Positions 44,510 to 53,489 of a stretch of 64,000 bases of DNA are shown piece by piece (the first letter of the stretch is position 1; each line of letters opens with the position of its first letter). Below the pieces are notes generated by a model. It saw only the letters and a program-made list of their open reading frames with translations, was not told the DNA's origin and searched no databases. A program made the position numbers and the translations under genes. This DNA comes from Natronomonas pharaonis DSM 2160 (lineage in GTDB: Archaea > Halobacteriota > Halobacteria > Halobacteriales > Haloarculaceae): NCBI RefSeq assembly GCF_000026045.1, contig NC_007426.1, forward strand, positions 2,170,001 through 2,234,000, in the 5' to 3' direction.

Positions 44510-45883
44510 ATGCCCCCCGAATCGTACGACATAGTTGTCGTCGGCGGCGGAACAGCAGGCTGTTTCGCTGCAGCGACGGCGGCCCAAAACGGGCTGGACG
44601 TGGTCCTCCTCGAACGCAAATCCGAAGAAGAGGGCGGTCACATCGCCTGCGGCGACGCTATCAAGGGGACGAGCACGTTCCCGGATGTCATCGACCGCGA
44701 GTATCTGCGCGAGGAGTCGTTCACCAACGAGGGCATCACGCTGGCCCGCTTCGAGAACCCGAAAGGGGAGAACCTCGACATCGGCTTCCGGGGGAACAAC
44801 GGCGCTATCGTCGATCGGAAACGATACGGTGAGGTACTGCTCGAGGAGGCTGACCGGGTTGGGGCTGAACTCCACTACAATACGGTCGTCCAAGACGTTA
44901 TTCAGGAAAACGGCGTCGTTCGTGGCGTGCAAGCGATGCGAAACGGTGATGCACTGGAATACGAGGCCGATGTCGTCATCGATGCCGCGGGTGCGCTCTC
45001 GCTCCTGCAGGACAAGGCCGACCTCGGGGATGCGACCTTCGATACGAAAGTCAACTACCAGCAGTTCTGTTCTGCCTACCGGGAAGTCATCGAGGTGCCC
45101 GAGCCGGTCGAGTGGGACGACGCCATCGTGTTCAAACCGACCGCGGAGCTGGGGTATCTGTGGTACTTCCCACGGACGCCGACCGAAATCAACGTCGGGC
45201 TTGGCTTCCAGATGAACAAGGAACCGATGGAGCTCGTCGACGAGCTAAAAGCCGACATCCGGAACCGCCCCGAGTTCGAGGGCGCGACGGTCAAAAACAA
45301 ACTCGGCGCGGCGCTGCCGACGCGCCGCCCGTACGACTCGGCGACTGCGCCCGGCTACATGGCGGTCGGCGACGCCGCCGCACACGTCAATCCCTGTACT
45401 GGCGGTGGCATCCCGGGGGCGGCAAAAGCCGGCACGTGGGCAGCAGAGGCCGCCATCGAGGCAATCAGCGACGGCAACGCCGACGAGGAGGCGGCGCTGT
45501 GGGAGTATAACCGCCGCGTCCAGACCGACTTCGGAAAGCGGTTCGCCGCGATGGACCTCTACAACATCTGGGGCGGCACCCACGATGTCGACGAACTCAC
45601 CGACATCGTCGCAGCGATGCCCGGCCAGCAGCTCGCCGACGCGCTGGCGCTGGAGGGGACGGCCTCGATGAGCTGGCCGCTGAAAATTAAGACGGCGGTC
45701 AAGACGTTCGGCCACTGGGGGACGCTCTTCGAGCTCAAGCAGCTCAACGACCTCGCAACCGAACTGAAGGGCGTCTACGACCAGTATCCGACCAGCCCGG
45801 ACGACTTCGCCGACTGGCGAACCGAGCGGGACGAACTCATGGACGACGTCTACGAGTTGACGGGCGCAGAGCCGAAATACTAG
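44510..45883 (+). CDS. Geranylgeranyl reductase family flavoprotein
   Basis: A 457-residue FAD enzyme: IVVVGGGTAGCFAAATAAQN at the start and GYMAVGDAAAHVNPCTGGG in the middle. ELGYLWYFP fits the substrate motif PxxYxWxFP of geranylgeranyl reductases. It probably saturates the isoprenoid chains of archaeol precursors, although related enzymes act on menaquinone. GGTTATTTATG about 27 nt upstream makes the gene leaderless. Confidence 0.82.
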   Translation: MPPESYDIVVVGGGTAGCFAAATAAQNGLDVVLLERKSEEEGGHIACGDAIKGTSTFPDVIDREYLREESFTNEGITLARFENPKGENLDIGFRGNNGAIVDRKRYGEVLLEEADRVGAELHYNTVVQDVIQENGVVRGVQAMRNGDALEYEADVVIDAAGALSLLQDKADLGDATFDTKVNYQQFCSAYREVIEVPEPVEWDDAIVFKPTAELGYLWYFPRTPTEINVGLGFQMNKEPMELVDELKADIRNRPEFEGATVKNKLGAALPTRRPYDSATAPGYMAVGDAAAHVNPCTGGGIPGAAKAGTWAAEAAIEAISDGNADEEAALWEYNRRVQTDFGKRFAAMDLYNIWGGTHDVDELTDIVAAMPGQQLADALALEGTASMSWPLKIKTAVKTFGHWGTLFELKQLNDLATELKGVYDQYPTSPDDFADWRTERDELMDDVYELTGAEPKY

Positions 45884-45967
45884 TCCCGCCCACAGTGTGA
45901 GACCACACTCGGCCCGTGGCCCAGCGTGTGCGAACGTTTACTATCTCATGGCACGTTGACAAGTACC

Positions 45968-47401
45968 ATGGACATCTGTTTCGACTCGGCGGCGACCATC
46001 GCGGCCGGCGTCCGGAACGGTGAGTACGAGGTCGCCGACATCGTCGAGACGACGCTCGACCGTATCGACGAGCGGGGGGCCGAGACAAACGCGTACATCA
46101 CCGTGACGGCATCGGCCGCCCGCGAACGGGCTCGCGAGGTGCAGGCACAAGTCGACGAAGGAGCCGAACTGCCGCTGGCAGGCGTTCCAGTTGCAATCAA
46201 GGACCTCTCGGAGACAAAAGCCGGCGTGCCGAACACGAAGGGACTGGAGCCGCTGGCGGATACCGTCGCCGAGGAGACAAGCGTGACCGTTCGGCGACTG
46301 GAGGCTGCCGGCGCAATCGTTGTTGGGACGACGAACACCCCCGAACTCGGACACAAGGTCCGGACAGACAACCGCCTGCAAGGGCCGACGGGCACGCCGT
46401 TTGATACGGCGTACAACGCCGGTGGGTCCTCAGGCGGTTCGGCGGCCGCGCTTGCTGACGGATTGTGTGTGCTCGCGACTGGCTCCGATGTCGGCGGGTC
46501 ACTCCGGAACCCCGCAGCCTGCTGTGGCGTGGTGGCACTCAAACCGAGCCACGGACTAGTGCCGCGCGGCAACCGGGTCAACGGGTTCCGGGGACACACG
46601 CCCATCGGCGTTCTCGGCCCGATGGCCCGGGATGTCGAGAGCCTCGGGATGCTGCTGGAGGTACTGGCCGGCAAGGACTCGGTTGACCCGCTGAGCGTGC
46701 CGCAGCCGGACAGCTACGACGAGCCGGACGGGAGCGTCGTCGACTCCCTCCGGCTAGCCTACAGCCCTGACCTCGACTGTTTCGCTGTCGACCCGTCGGT
46801 GCGGAAGACCGTTCGGTCGACGCTCTCGTCGCTTGAGGCCGCCGGTGCAACCGTCGAGGCGGTGTCGCTGGAAACGCCGGAGTACGGCGAACTGACACAC
46901 GCGTATATCACGGCCGTTACGACCTTCTTCGCGACGGCGGTCACAGAGCTGGAGGCGTCGCTGGGTGTCGACCTACTCGAAGCCTACGACGAGGAGGTCC
47001 CACCGGAGCTGCGGACGCTTGTCTCGATGGGCCGGAGCCACGACATCAACACCTACACCGGAACGGAGTTCCCCCGTACGGAGCTGTTTCACGCCATCGA
47101 GCCGGTCTGCAAGGAGTACGACGCCCTCGTTTGTCCGTCGCTTGCGACGCCGCCGCTGACACACGACGAGCCGTTTCCACAGGAAATCGACGGCCAGTCG
47201 ACCGGCGGGCTCCCGACGGACTGGACGATGGCGTGGCCGTTCAACCTGACCGGCCATCCGGTTGTCAACGTTCCTGCCGGCACCGTCGGTGGGCTCCCGG
47301 TCGGGATGCAGGTCGTCGGCGAGACCTTCTCGGAGGCAACGCTACTCGATATCGCGGCCGCGGTAGAAGCTATCGAGCCGTGGTCGTATCCGGGCGCGTA
47401 G
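45968..47401 (+). CDS. Amidase (amidase signature family)
   Basis: A 477-residue amide hydrolase. The Ser-cisSer-Lys triad is visible: Lys in VAIKDLSETK, cis-Ser in AGGSSGGSAAALADG and the nucleophile Ser in GSDVGGSLRNPAACCG. It is stand-alone, with no gatB or gatC beside it, so it is more likely a general amidase than GatA; the substrate is unknown. CGTTTACTATC about 27 nt before the ATG supports the start. Confidence 0.88.
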   Translation: MDICFDSAATIAAGVRNGEYEVADIVETTLDRIDERGAETNAYITVTASAARERAREVQAQVDEGAELPLAGVPVAIKDLSETKAGVPNTKGLEPLADTVAEETSVTVRRLEAAGAIVVGTTNTPELGHKVRTDNRLQGPTGTPFDTAYNAGGSSGGSAAALADGLCVLATGSDVGGSLRNPAACCGVVALKPSHGLVPRGNRVNGFRGHTPIGVLGPMARDVESLGMLLEVLAGKDSVDPLSVPQPDSYDEPDGSVVDSLRLAYSPDLDCFAVDPSVRKTVRSTLSSLEAAGATVEAVSLETPEYGELTHAYITAVTTFFATAVTELEASLGVDLLEAYDEEVPPELRTLVSMGRSHDINTYTGTEFPRTELFHAIEPVCKEYDALVCPSLATPPLTHDEPFPQEIDGQSTGGLPTDWTMAWPFNLTGHPVVNVPAGTVGGLPVGMQVVGETFSEATLLDIAAAVEAIEPWSYPGA

Positions 47402-47405
47402 CGGG

Positions 47406-47744
47406 TCAGTCGTCTGCGGCGGCGGCGTCGGTACCGTCGGCGTCGACATCGACTTCGTCTTCGATACTCGGCGGATACTTCCCGCGGTCGAGTTTGAGGT
47501 CCGACTGGGGACGGGCCATGCAGGTCAGGGCGTAATCTTCCCGCTCGGCATCGGTGAGTCCGCGGGCGGCCGGCTGGGTGACTTCACCCTCGATTATTTC
47601 GGCAGAACAGGCCAGGCACATGCCAACGCGGCAGGAGAACTCCTGGGCGATGCCCTCCTCGATACACCGGCTCAGGATGGTGTCCTTGTCGGAGACGGTA
47701 ATCGTCTCGCCGGTGCCGACGAACTCGACGGTGTAGTCTGTCAT
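47406..47744 (-). CDS. [2Fe-2S] ferredoxin
   Basis: A 112-residue plant-type ferredoxin. The cluster ligands are in CRVGMCLAC (C-x4-C-x2-C) with the fourth Cys in YALTCMARP. The tail of about 25 residues is very acidic. It lacks the N-terminal halophilic insertion of the major haloarchaeal ferredoxin; that larger type is fused to UspA at 55694-56866. The gene is convergent with the amidase. The partner reductase is unknown. Confidence 0.9.
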   Translation of the reverse strand: MTDYTVEFVGTGETITVSDKDTILSRCIEEGIAQEFSCRVGMCLACSAEIIEGEVTQPAARGLTDAEREDYALTCMARPQSDLKLDRGKYPPSIEDEVDVDADGTDAAAADD

Positions 47745-47814
47745 AGCCGACGTTTGGACCAACCCGGACAAAACTCTTTGCCAACGAAGCGAAAGCGGAG
47801 AGCCGTTCCCGGGC

Positions 47815-48783
47815 TTACATGTAGCCGAGGTCGCGGAGCCGCGCCATCAGGTCTTCTTTGTCCTGAGCCCGGCCGGCTCGCTCGGTCGTGTTCTCGAGGT
47901 CCTGTAGCCATGCCGGTTCCTCGTCGCTCTTTTCGGTCGAAATCTCGCTGCCGAGCGACCGGAATCCGGCGAAGTACTTCGGCGAGACGGGGATATCCTC
48001 ATGGCCGAGGTCGTTCGGCAGGTCGTCATACGACTGCGGGACGTAGCCGTCATCGGGGAACGCCTCGACAGTCTCGGGGACGACGTAGTACCAGAAGGCA
48101 TCCCAGACATCGCCCTCATCGAACTGCAAAATCGGCTGAATCCGGTCGTGTGGCGGGTAGATGTCGGGGTCGTGGCGCGGACTGAAGAACGTCTCGTCGG
48201 CGCGGGCCTCCTGTTCGTCCCAGCGAATGCCTGAGATGATACCGTCGATGTCGTGTGCTTCGAGAGCGTTGTTGAGCGCGACGGTCTTCAGCAGGTGGTT
48301 GCCGACGTAGGTGTCCAGCAGGAACGGGAACGTGTCCTCCTCGTATTCGAGTATCTCGCGGATGTGGCGGCGGTTGTTCTCGTCGAGTTCGTCGACCGGA
48401 ATCTCATCGCCCGGGGCAAGGCCGTGAGCATCAACGTAGTCGCCGATGTCCTCGTTGCGCGCAAAGACGACATCGAGGTCCCACTCGTCGGCCCAGCGGT
48501 CGACGAACTCGAGCAGTTCGTCGAAATGTTGGTAGTGGTCGATAAAGACCGCCGGCGGCAGGTCGTAGCCGAACTCCTCGGCGACTTCTTTGACGAAGTA
48601 CAGCGTCAGCGTCGAGTCCTTCCCGCCGGTCCACATGATAGCCGGGGTCTCGTACTCTTCAAGCCCGGCCCGGACGACCTCGACTGCCTTCTCGATTTTG
48701 TCCTCCAGCGCCGGATACGTTTCGGGGGTCTCGCCCTCCCCATCAGTGTAGTCGACGTCCACGTAGTCGGGAAAGTCGCTCAT
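47815..48783 (-). CDS. PAPS/APS reductase-family (PP-loop) protein
   Basis: A 322-residue PP-loop ATP pyrophosphatase-type protein. The loop is IMWTGGKDSTLTLYFVKEV; ISGIRWDEQEARADETFFSP matches the second family motif. Candidates are phosphoadenosine phosphosulfate reductase or CysD-like sulfate adenylyltransferase. The typical catalytic ECGLH cysteine of PAPS reductases is not seen, so CysD-like or another PP-loop activity is possible. A CCTTTTGAG box lies about 27 nt upstream. Confidence 0.75.
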   Translation of the reverse strand: MSDFPDYVDVDYTDGEGETPETYPALEDKIEKAVEVVRAGLEEYETPAIMWTGGKDSTLTLYFVKEVAEEFGYDLPPAVFIDHYQHFDELLEFVDRWADEWDLDVVFARNEDIGDYVDAHGLAPGDEIPVDELDENNRRHIREILEYEEDTFPFLLDTYVGNHLLKTVALNNALEAHDIDGIISGIRWDEQEARADETFFSPRHDPDIYPPHDRIQPILQFDEGDVWDAFWYYVVPETVEAFPDDGYVPQSYDDLPNDLGHEDIPVSPKYFAGFRSLGSEISTEKSDEEPAWLQDLENTTERAGRAQDKEDLMARLRDLGYM

Positions 48784-48923
48784 CGTGTTCGACACCTGAA
48801 CCGGGACTCAAAAGGGGCTTTGGAGGACGGCGAAGTTGCGTGCAACCAGCGACACATCGTCGCAAACACCGGCAAGTACGGACGGTTCTCGCGGGGAGAA
48901 ACTCATACAGAGGCAGCGCGGAA

Positions 48924-48945
48924 CCCCACGGCTTTAGCCGTGCGG
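48924..48945 (+). repeat. Left-end hairpin of element 2
   Basis: CACGGCT and AGCCGTG arms with a TT loop, outer CC/GG pairs and one C/C mismatch. The surrounding CAGCGCGGAA and GGAAGCGCGT are shared with element 1. Confidence 0.7.
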
Positions 48946-49046
48946 AGGAAGCGCGTCACTCCTGAATCAAACCACGCATCCAGCCACGGCTGACTCCCCA
49001 ACGCAAAAACACAGTCTTTAAATAATACACTCCCAATATTTGAATC

Positions 49047-50309
49047 GTGGCGGTCGTCAGAAACCTCGAAATCAAGCTCGACGTTGACGAGGACGCCCAC
49101 AGCGTTCTCGATGAGACGTTCGAGCAATTCCGTCAAGCCGCCCAACACGCCGCGGACTACGGCTGGTCTGACGACCCTACTCAGATAATCGACAGCAAGA
49201 GCAAACTCCACGACGCCACGTACTCCGACGTACGTGAAAAGACAGACCTCACTGCAAACCACGTCCAAGCCGCACGCAGCCTCGCAGCAAACGCACTCGA
49301 AAACTGCAAAGACCGTATCCTCGAAGACGGCAAGAAAGCCAGTAAACCAGAATTCCGCGGCACCGTGGTCTTCTACGACGGTCGCACGATAACGTACAAC
49401 GACGACCACTGCACGCTATCAACTACAGAAGACCGTGTCACCGCGGAATACATCGTCCCCGAGGACACTCGCGGAACGCCGTTCGAAGAATACTGGGAGA
49501 ATGATGAGTGGGAACGTGGTGAGTCCACTCTTCACAAGCGTGATGGCACGTACTACTTGCACGTGTCGATGAAAAAGGAACGCGAGGAAGACGAGGCGTC
49601 TACATCCGAGTACGGAGCGGTACTCGGCGTAGACTTGAACGTCGACGGCTACCTTGCCGTCACCTCGACTGGCGCGTTCCTCGGCAACGCAGACTACCTC
49701 AACCACAAGCGTGCGGAGTACGAACGGCGTCGTGGAAAGCTGCAACAGACAGGCACTCGCAGTGCCCACTTGACGCTGAAATCCATCGGTGACAGATTCT
49801 CGAATTGGAGTGAAGACTACTTGCATCGTGTCGCACTCGCAGTGGTTCTCGAAGCCCGTCGACACGATTGTGACGCGATAGCGTTCGAGAACTTGAAACA
49901 CATTCGAGGGCGTATCTCGAACGCTTCTAAGTTCCAACAGTGGGCATTCAACAAACTCCAATCTCTTGTTGAGTACAAGGCTGAAGAGTACGGCATCCTC
50001 GTTGATGACGTGAAGCCACAGTATACGTCACAGCGGTGTAGTCACTCGAAGTGTGGGTTCACACACGAGGATAACCGTGATGGGGACGAGTTCGAGTGCC
50101 TGAAGTGTGGGAAGGAACTGCACGCGGATTACAACGCTGCTCGGAATGTTGGGTGGCGTCTTGTCCAGCATTGGCTCAAGTCTGGTGCTGGACGGGCGGA
50201 CTGTCAGGTCGCCCTGAAGTCAGGGATGGTGAACGCGAACGGCGAGTTTTCGCCTACCACTGGTTCTAGTGGTCAGAGCGGGAGTCCACTGACAAGCCCA
50301 CCGCTTTAG
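49047..50309 (+). CDS. tnpB: TnpB RNA-guided endonuclease, element 2
   Basis: A 420-residue TnpB with intact RuvC residues: Asp in VLGVDLNVDGYLAV, Glu in AIAFENLKHIRGR and Asp in HADYNAARN. The zinc finger has an unusual first half, CSHSKC, which puts four residues between the cysteines, with a normal CLKC second half. The start is GTG with a TTTAAATAAT box about 25 nt upstream (leaderless). It is only distantly similar to TnpB 1, so the elements arrived independently or diverged long ago. Confidence 0.92.
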   Translation: MAVVRNLEIKLDVDEDAHSVLDETFEQFRQAAQHAADYGWSDDPTQIIDSKSKLHDATYSDVREKTDLTANHVQAARSLAANALENCKDRILEDGKKASKPEFRGTVVFYDGRTITYNDDHCTLSTTEDRVTAEYIVPEDTRGTPFEEYWENDEWERGESTLHKRDGTYYLHVSMKKEREEDEASTSEYGAVLGVDLNVDGYLAVTSTGAFLGNADYLNHKRAEYERRRGKLQQTGTRSAHLTLKSIGDRFSNWSEDYLHRVALAVVLEARRHDCDAIAFENLKHIRGRISNASKFQQWAFNKLQSLVEYKAEEYGILVDDVKPQYTSQRCSHSKCGFTHEDNRDGDEFECLKCGKELHADYNAARNVGWRLVQHWLKSGAGRADCQVALKSGMVNANGEFSPTTGSSGQSGSPLTSPPL

Positions 50310-50316
50310 CGGTGGG
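50297..50316 (+). repeat. Right-end hairpin of element 2
   Basis: CCCACCGCT and AGCGGTGGG arms with a TT loop, including the tnpB stop TAG. The probable guide begins after the following TACCTGAC (from 50325). Confidence 0.75.
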
Positions 50317-50482
50317 TACCTGACTTCTGCGTATCGTCCGGTTCCTGCGCTCGGCTGCAGCCGGTCGCCGCTGACACGTCCGAGTCATCCTTATGGGCTG
50401 TCAGTGTGTTGCATATAAGAACATCGCGCCCGTTCTCACGGGTCAAGAACTGCCGTTGGCGACCGCCGCGGCGGGGAGACAG

Positions 50483-51214
50483 ATGAAGAACGCTATCAGG
50501 ACGAACTTCGACGAGAGCGAGCAGGCCTACGAACGATACGAGAATGCAACGGGCCGGTTTGCGGCGCTTGCGGACCGACTCGCCGGACAGCTGGCAAGCG
50601 ACGGCGACGGTCTGGGACGGACGCTTGATGCTGGCGCTGGCAATGGGCATAGCACTCGCGTCTTCGCCGAGGAAAGCAAACGGCTCGTCGCCCTCGATAT
50701 TAGCCGCGGAATGCTCCGTGCGAATCCGACGGCCGACCGGGTACAGGCCGACTTCGACGCGCTGCCGTTCCGAGCAGAGCGCTTCGATACTGTCGCCTTC
50801 ACCGCCTCGCTGTTTCTGACGCCGAGCCCGGAAACGGCCGCCGGAGAGGCAGCGCGCGTGCTCCGAGCGGATGGCACTGTCGGCGCGGTCGCGCCGCTGG
50901 GCTGGACGACGCCTGCTGGCGACGATGTCTTTGGGCCACTGGAGCGCGACTCGCGGTCCCCGACCGGCGCGGAGGCGGTTGTCGACGCACTCAGACGCCA
51001 CTTTTCGGTCGAAACCGGCACGTGGACGTTCGAGACGACCGCCGAGGCGCTCCGGCAGTTCCACGCTATCCCTGCAATGGCCGCGCGGCTGTACCCACGG
51101 CTGGACGCCGATGCCAGGGTCGAACGGGCACAGGAGCTACTGGAGGCCGTCGAGGGACCGCTCGAACAGCGATGGCAGTGGATTGTTGGCGAGCCGAAGC
51201 CAGCGTCGCGGTGA
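50483..51214 (+). CDS. SAM-dependent methyltransferase (class I, BioC/UbiE-like)
   Basis: A 243-residue methyltransferase. Motif I is TLDAGAGNGHSTRVFAEES; the acidic loop LVALDISRGML and motif IV-like RFDTVAFTASLF follow. The substrate is unknown. The start is the ATG of MKNAIRTNFDESEQAYERYE; a GCATATAAG box at about 50412-50421 lies upstream, giving a leader of about 40 nt. An earlier in-frame ATG at 50393 would include this TATA box and is less likely. Confidence 0.82.
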   Translation: MKNAIRTNFDESEQAYERYENATGRFAALADRLAGQLASDGDGLGRTLDAGAGNGHSTRVFAEESKRLVALDISRGMLRANPTADRVQADFDALPFRAERFDTVAFTASLFLTPSPETAAGEAARVLRADGTVGAVAPLGWTTPAGDDVFGPLERDSRSPTGAEAVVDALRRHFSVETGTWTFETTAEALRQFHAIPAMAARLYPRLDADARVERAQELLEAVEGPLEQRWQWIVGEPKPASR

Positions 51215-51284
51215 CGAAAAGGGGGGTTCTGCCCCGGCGAGCGACGGCGGGGTTTTATTTCGCGGCGAAAAGAGCATAGTTCAC

Positions 51285-52394
51285 ATGGACGAAAAGCGAC
51301 TTGCTGTCGCGGCTTTCGGCGTACTCGTGGCCGCCGTTGTCGCCTACGTCGCCGCCCGCTTTATCGCCGCCCTGACGGTCGCCGTCTTCCTCTACTACTC
51401 GACGCGGCGCTTTTATGCGCTGCTCGGTCGCCTCCGCCTCCCGAAACGCATCCGGGCTGTACTGGCACTGTCGGTACTGGGCGTACCGCTCATGTTGCTC
51501 ATCAGCTATACGGTCATCCTGCTTGCCGTGGAGGCGAGACAGTTCGTCGAGGAGTATCCGGTTTTCGAGTCGGCACCGGACGATGTTGCGTGGTTCGAGG
51601 GGCTCGAAGACCTCCCCGAACCGACAATCAACGGCATTATTCAGGCCTATCAGGCGGGCGACCTCGATATCTTCATCGACTTCGCGGTCGAACACGCCGC
51701 CTTCCTGTCGAGTCTCATCACCGGCTTGTTGCTGAACCTCCTCATCGTCGTTGTCGTCACCTACTACCTGCTCATCGACGGCACGAAGGCCCGCGACTGG
51801 CTGCTCCGTTTCGACGAGGACGCCATCGTCAGAGAGTATCTGGAAGCCGTCGACGACGAACTCGAAGCGGTGCTCTTCGGAAACCTCCTCAACGTTATCG
51901 TCATTTCGCTGATTGCCGTGGCGGTTTTCATGGGATATAACGCCGCGGTACCCGCCCCTGTCGAGGTGCCGTATCCAGCACTCGCCGGCGCATTGACCGG
52001 CGTTGCGAGTCTGATTCCCGTCGTCGGGATGAAAATCGTCTATCTCCCGCTGGCTGTCGCGGCGGCGGTGCCGGTCGTCCTCGATGGGCCGACCGAGCTG
52101 CTCGTCTACATCGTCGGCTTCCTCGCGCTGGCAGTGATTGTCGTCGACACGATTCCCGACCTCGTCCTGCGGCCGTACTTCAGCGGCAATCGGACCCACG
52201 TCGGCTTGTTGATGCTCGCCTACATCTTCGGGCCTGTCGTCTTCGGGTTCTACGGGCTCTTTTTCGCCCCAATTTTGCTCGTCTTGGGGCTTACCTTCGC
52301 CGATACGGCACTGCCACGGCTGCTCGGGGTTGACCCGGACGACGGCCGGTCTATCGCGCCGAGCCAGGCGACGCTCGACCGATTCAGGCGGTAG
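51285..52394 (+). CDS. AI-2E family transporter (PerM/TqsA-like)
   Basis: A 369-residue membrane protein with about eight helices. The order FLYYSTRRFYALLGRLRLPK, YYLLIDGTKARDWLLRF, then LAGALTGVASLIPVVGMKIV and the late YFSGNRTHVGLLMLAYIFGP is diagnostic of the AI-2E exporter family. The transported compound is unknown; archaeal members have been linked to ion or solute export. GTTTTATTTC about 27 nt upstream supports a leaderless start. Confidence 0.9.
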   Translation: MDEKRLAVAAFGVLVAAVVAYVAARFIAALTVAVFLYYSTRRFYALLGRLRLPKRIRAVLALSVLGVPLMLLISYTVILLAVEARQFVEEYPVFESAPDDVAWFEGLEDLPEPTINGIIQAYQAGDLDIFIDFAVEHAAFLSSLITGLLLNLLIVVVVTYYLLIDGTKARDWLLRFDEDAIVREYLEAVDDELEAVLFGNLLNVIVISLIAVAVFMGYNAAVPAPVEVPYPALAGALTGVASLIPVVGMKIVYLPLAVAAAVPVVLDGPTELLVYIVGFLALAVIVVDTIPDLVLRPYFSGNRTHVGLLMLAYIFGPVVFGFYGLFFAPILLVLGLTFADTALPRLLGVDPDDGRSIAPSQATLDRFRR

Positions 52395-52431
52395 AAAACA
52401 CGTTGGCGCTCACACTGCTTTGGGGGACGGA

Positions 52432-53412
52432 CTAGCCGTCCATATCGAAGGCGGCAGCGACGAGCAGCGGGAACACGAGCGTCGCCTCGGCCTCGATTTG
52501 CGTGTAGTTCGTTTCCTCGCTCTTGATTTTTCCCCACGAGACGGCTTCGGTCGGCGGTGCACCCGAAAGCGAGCCGTCGCCTTCCATTCCCGTCGAGATG
52601 TAGACCGCATACTCAGCGCCACCGCGGAAGAGGTTCGTCATGATGGCGTGATGCTTGGGAACACCGTCTCCGACCGCGATGAGCCCGGTGGTGTCGGCAT
52701 CGAGGCCGTCTTCGATGAGTCGCTCGTAGTCGTCAAGGATTTCGATACCGACCGACTCGTCGTACATCTGCCGGTAGTAGTACAGGAAGTTGCCGACCTC
52801 GGCGTCAGTCAGGGCCGGGCAGTAGACCGGCACATCGTTGTCAGCGGCCTGCTTGAGCACCGAATCCTCGTCGTCGAGTCGCTCGCCCAGTTCGCGGGCG
52901 AAGGCCGTCGGCGTCCGCGTTTTTTCCTCGGCGAAGAAGTCGTCGAAGAACTCATAGAGGTACTCCTCAAGCCAGACGTAGCGGTCCGACGGCACGAAGA
53001 TATTGCCGAGGCGGTTGATACCCTCCTCGCGGAGCTTTGCCTCGTCGGCATCCCACTCGCCCATCTTGAACGGTTTGGCCGTTTTGATGACATCCTCCGT
53101 CAGCGACCCGGAGGTCGTGATGAGCACGTCGACATGGCCCTCACGGATGAGCGCCGCAACGACTTCCCGGAGTCCCGAGGAGACGATGTTCGACGTACAG
53201 GTCAGAAAGACTGTCGCGCCATCGTCCTGCATCCCGGTAGCGATATCGACCGCCTCAGCCAGATGTGTCGCCTGGAAGCCGGTCGTCGCATACGAATCGA
53301 TGAGGGATTCGAGGTCGAACGTCCCGCGGAAATCATAGCCGCGAACGTCGTCCGTCTGCAGCTCTCCGTCGCTGCCGGGGACGACGTGGTCGCGTGACTC
53401 GTCTGCGTCCAT
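52432..53412 (-). CDS. dhs: Deoxyhypusine synthase
   Basis: A 326-residue NAD-dependent enzyme that modifies a lysine of initiation factor aIF5A. The catalytic lysine is K295 in AVSWGKIKSEE; GDGVPKHHAIMTNLFRGGAE and TTSGSLTEDVIK are the NAD and substrate regions. In haloarchaea the aminobutyl donor may be agmatine, and this window also has the arginine decarboxylase that makes it (7108-7587). ACATTCAAACG about 28 nt upstream is the TATA-like box. Confidence 0.94.
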   Translation of the reverse strand: MDADESRDHVVPGSDGELQTDDVRGYDFRGTFDLESLIDSYATTGFQATHLAEAVDIATGMQDDGATVFLTCTSNIVSSGLREVVAALIREGHVDVLITTSGSLTEDVIKTAKPFKMGEWDADEAKLREEGINRLGNIFVPSDRYVWLEEYLYEFFDDFFAEEKTRTPTAFARELGERLDDEDSVLKQAADNDVPVYCPALTDAEVGNFLYYYRQMYDESVGIEILDDYERLIEDGLDADTTGLIAVGDGVPKHHAIMTNLFRGGAEYAVYISTGMEGDGSLSGAPPTEAVSWGKIKSEETNYTQIEAEATLVFPLLVAAAFDMDG

Positions 53413-53489
53413 ACGGACGGATACGTGAGGACGCGTTTGAATGTCTCGGGATGTGTCCGCCCCAGCAGTGGCCTGGACTGTATCCGCCC

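Larger units (their letters stand above)
48914..50324 (+). mobile_element. Solo-TnpB element 2 (IS200/IS605 superfamily, IS1341-like)
   Basis: The same design as element 1 (37066-38447) in the opposite orientation: left end CAGCGCGGAA, hairpin, GGAGGAAGCGCGT; a single tnpB; right-end hairpin holding the stop codon; then GTACCTGAC. No tnpA. It sits between the PP-loop gene and a methyltransferase gene, in intergenic DNA. Borders are inferred from the match between the two elements. Confidence 0.78.

Noticed and set aside
47406-47744. Stand-alone ferredoxin as the origin of the UspA fusion domain
   Set aside because: It lacks the halophilic acidic insert of the fused domain, so it is a different ferredoxin type.
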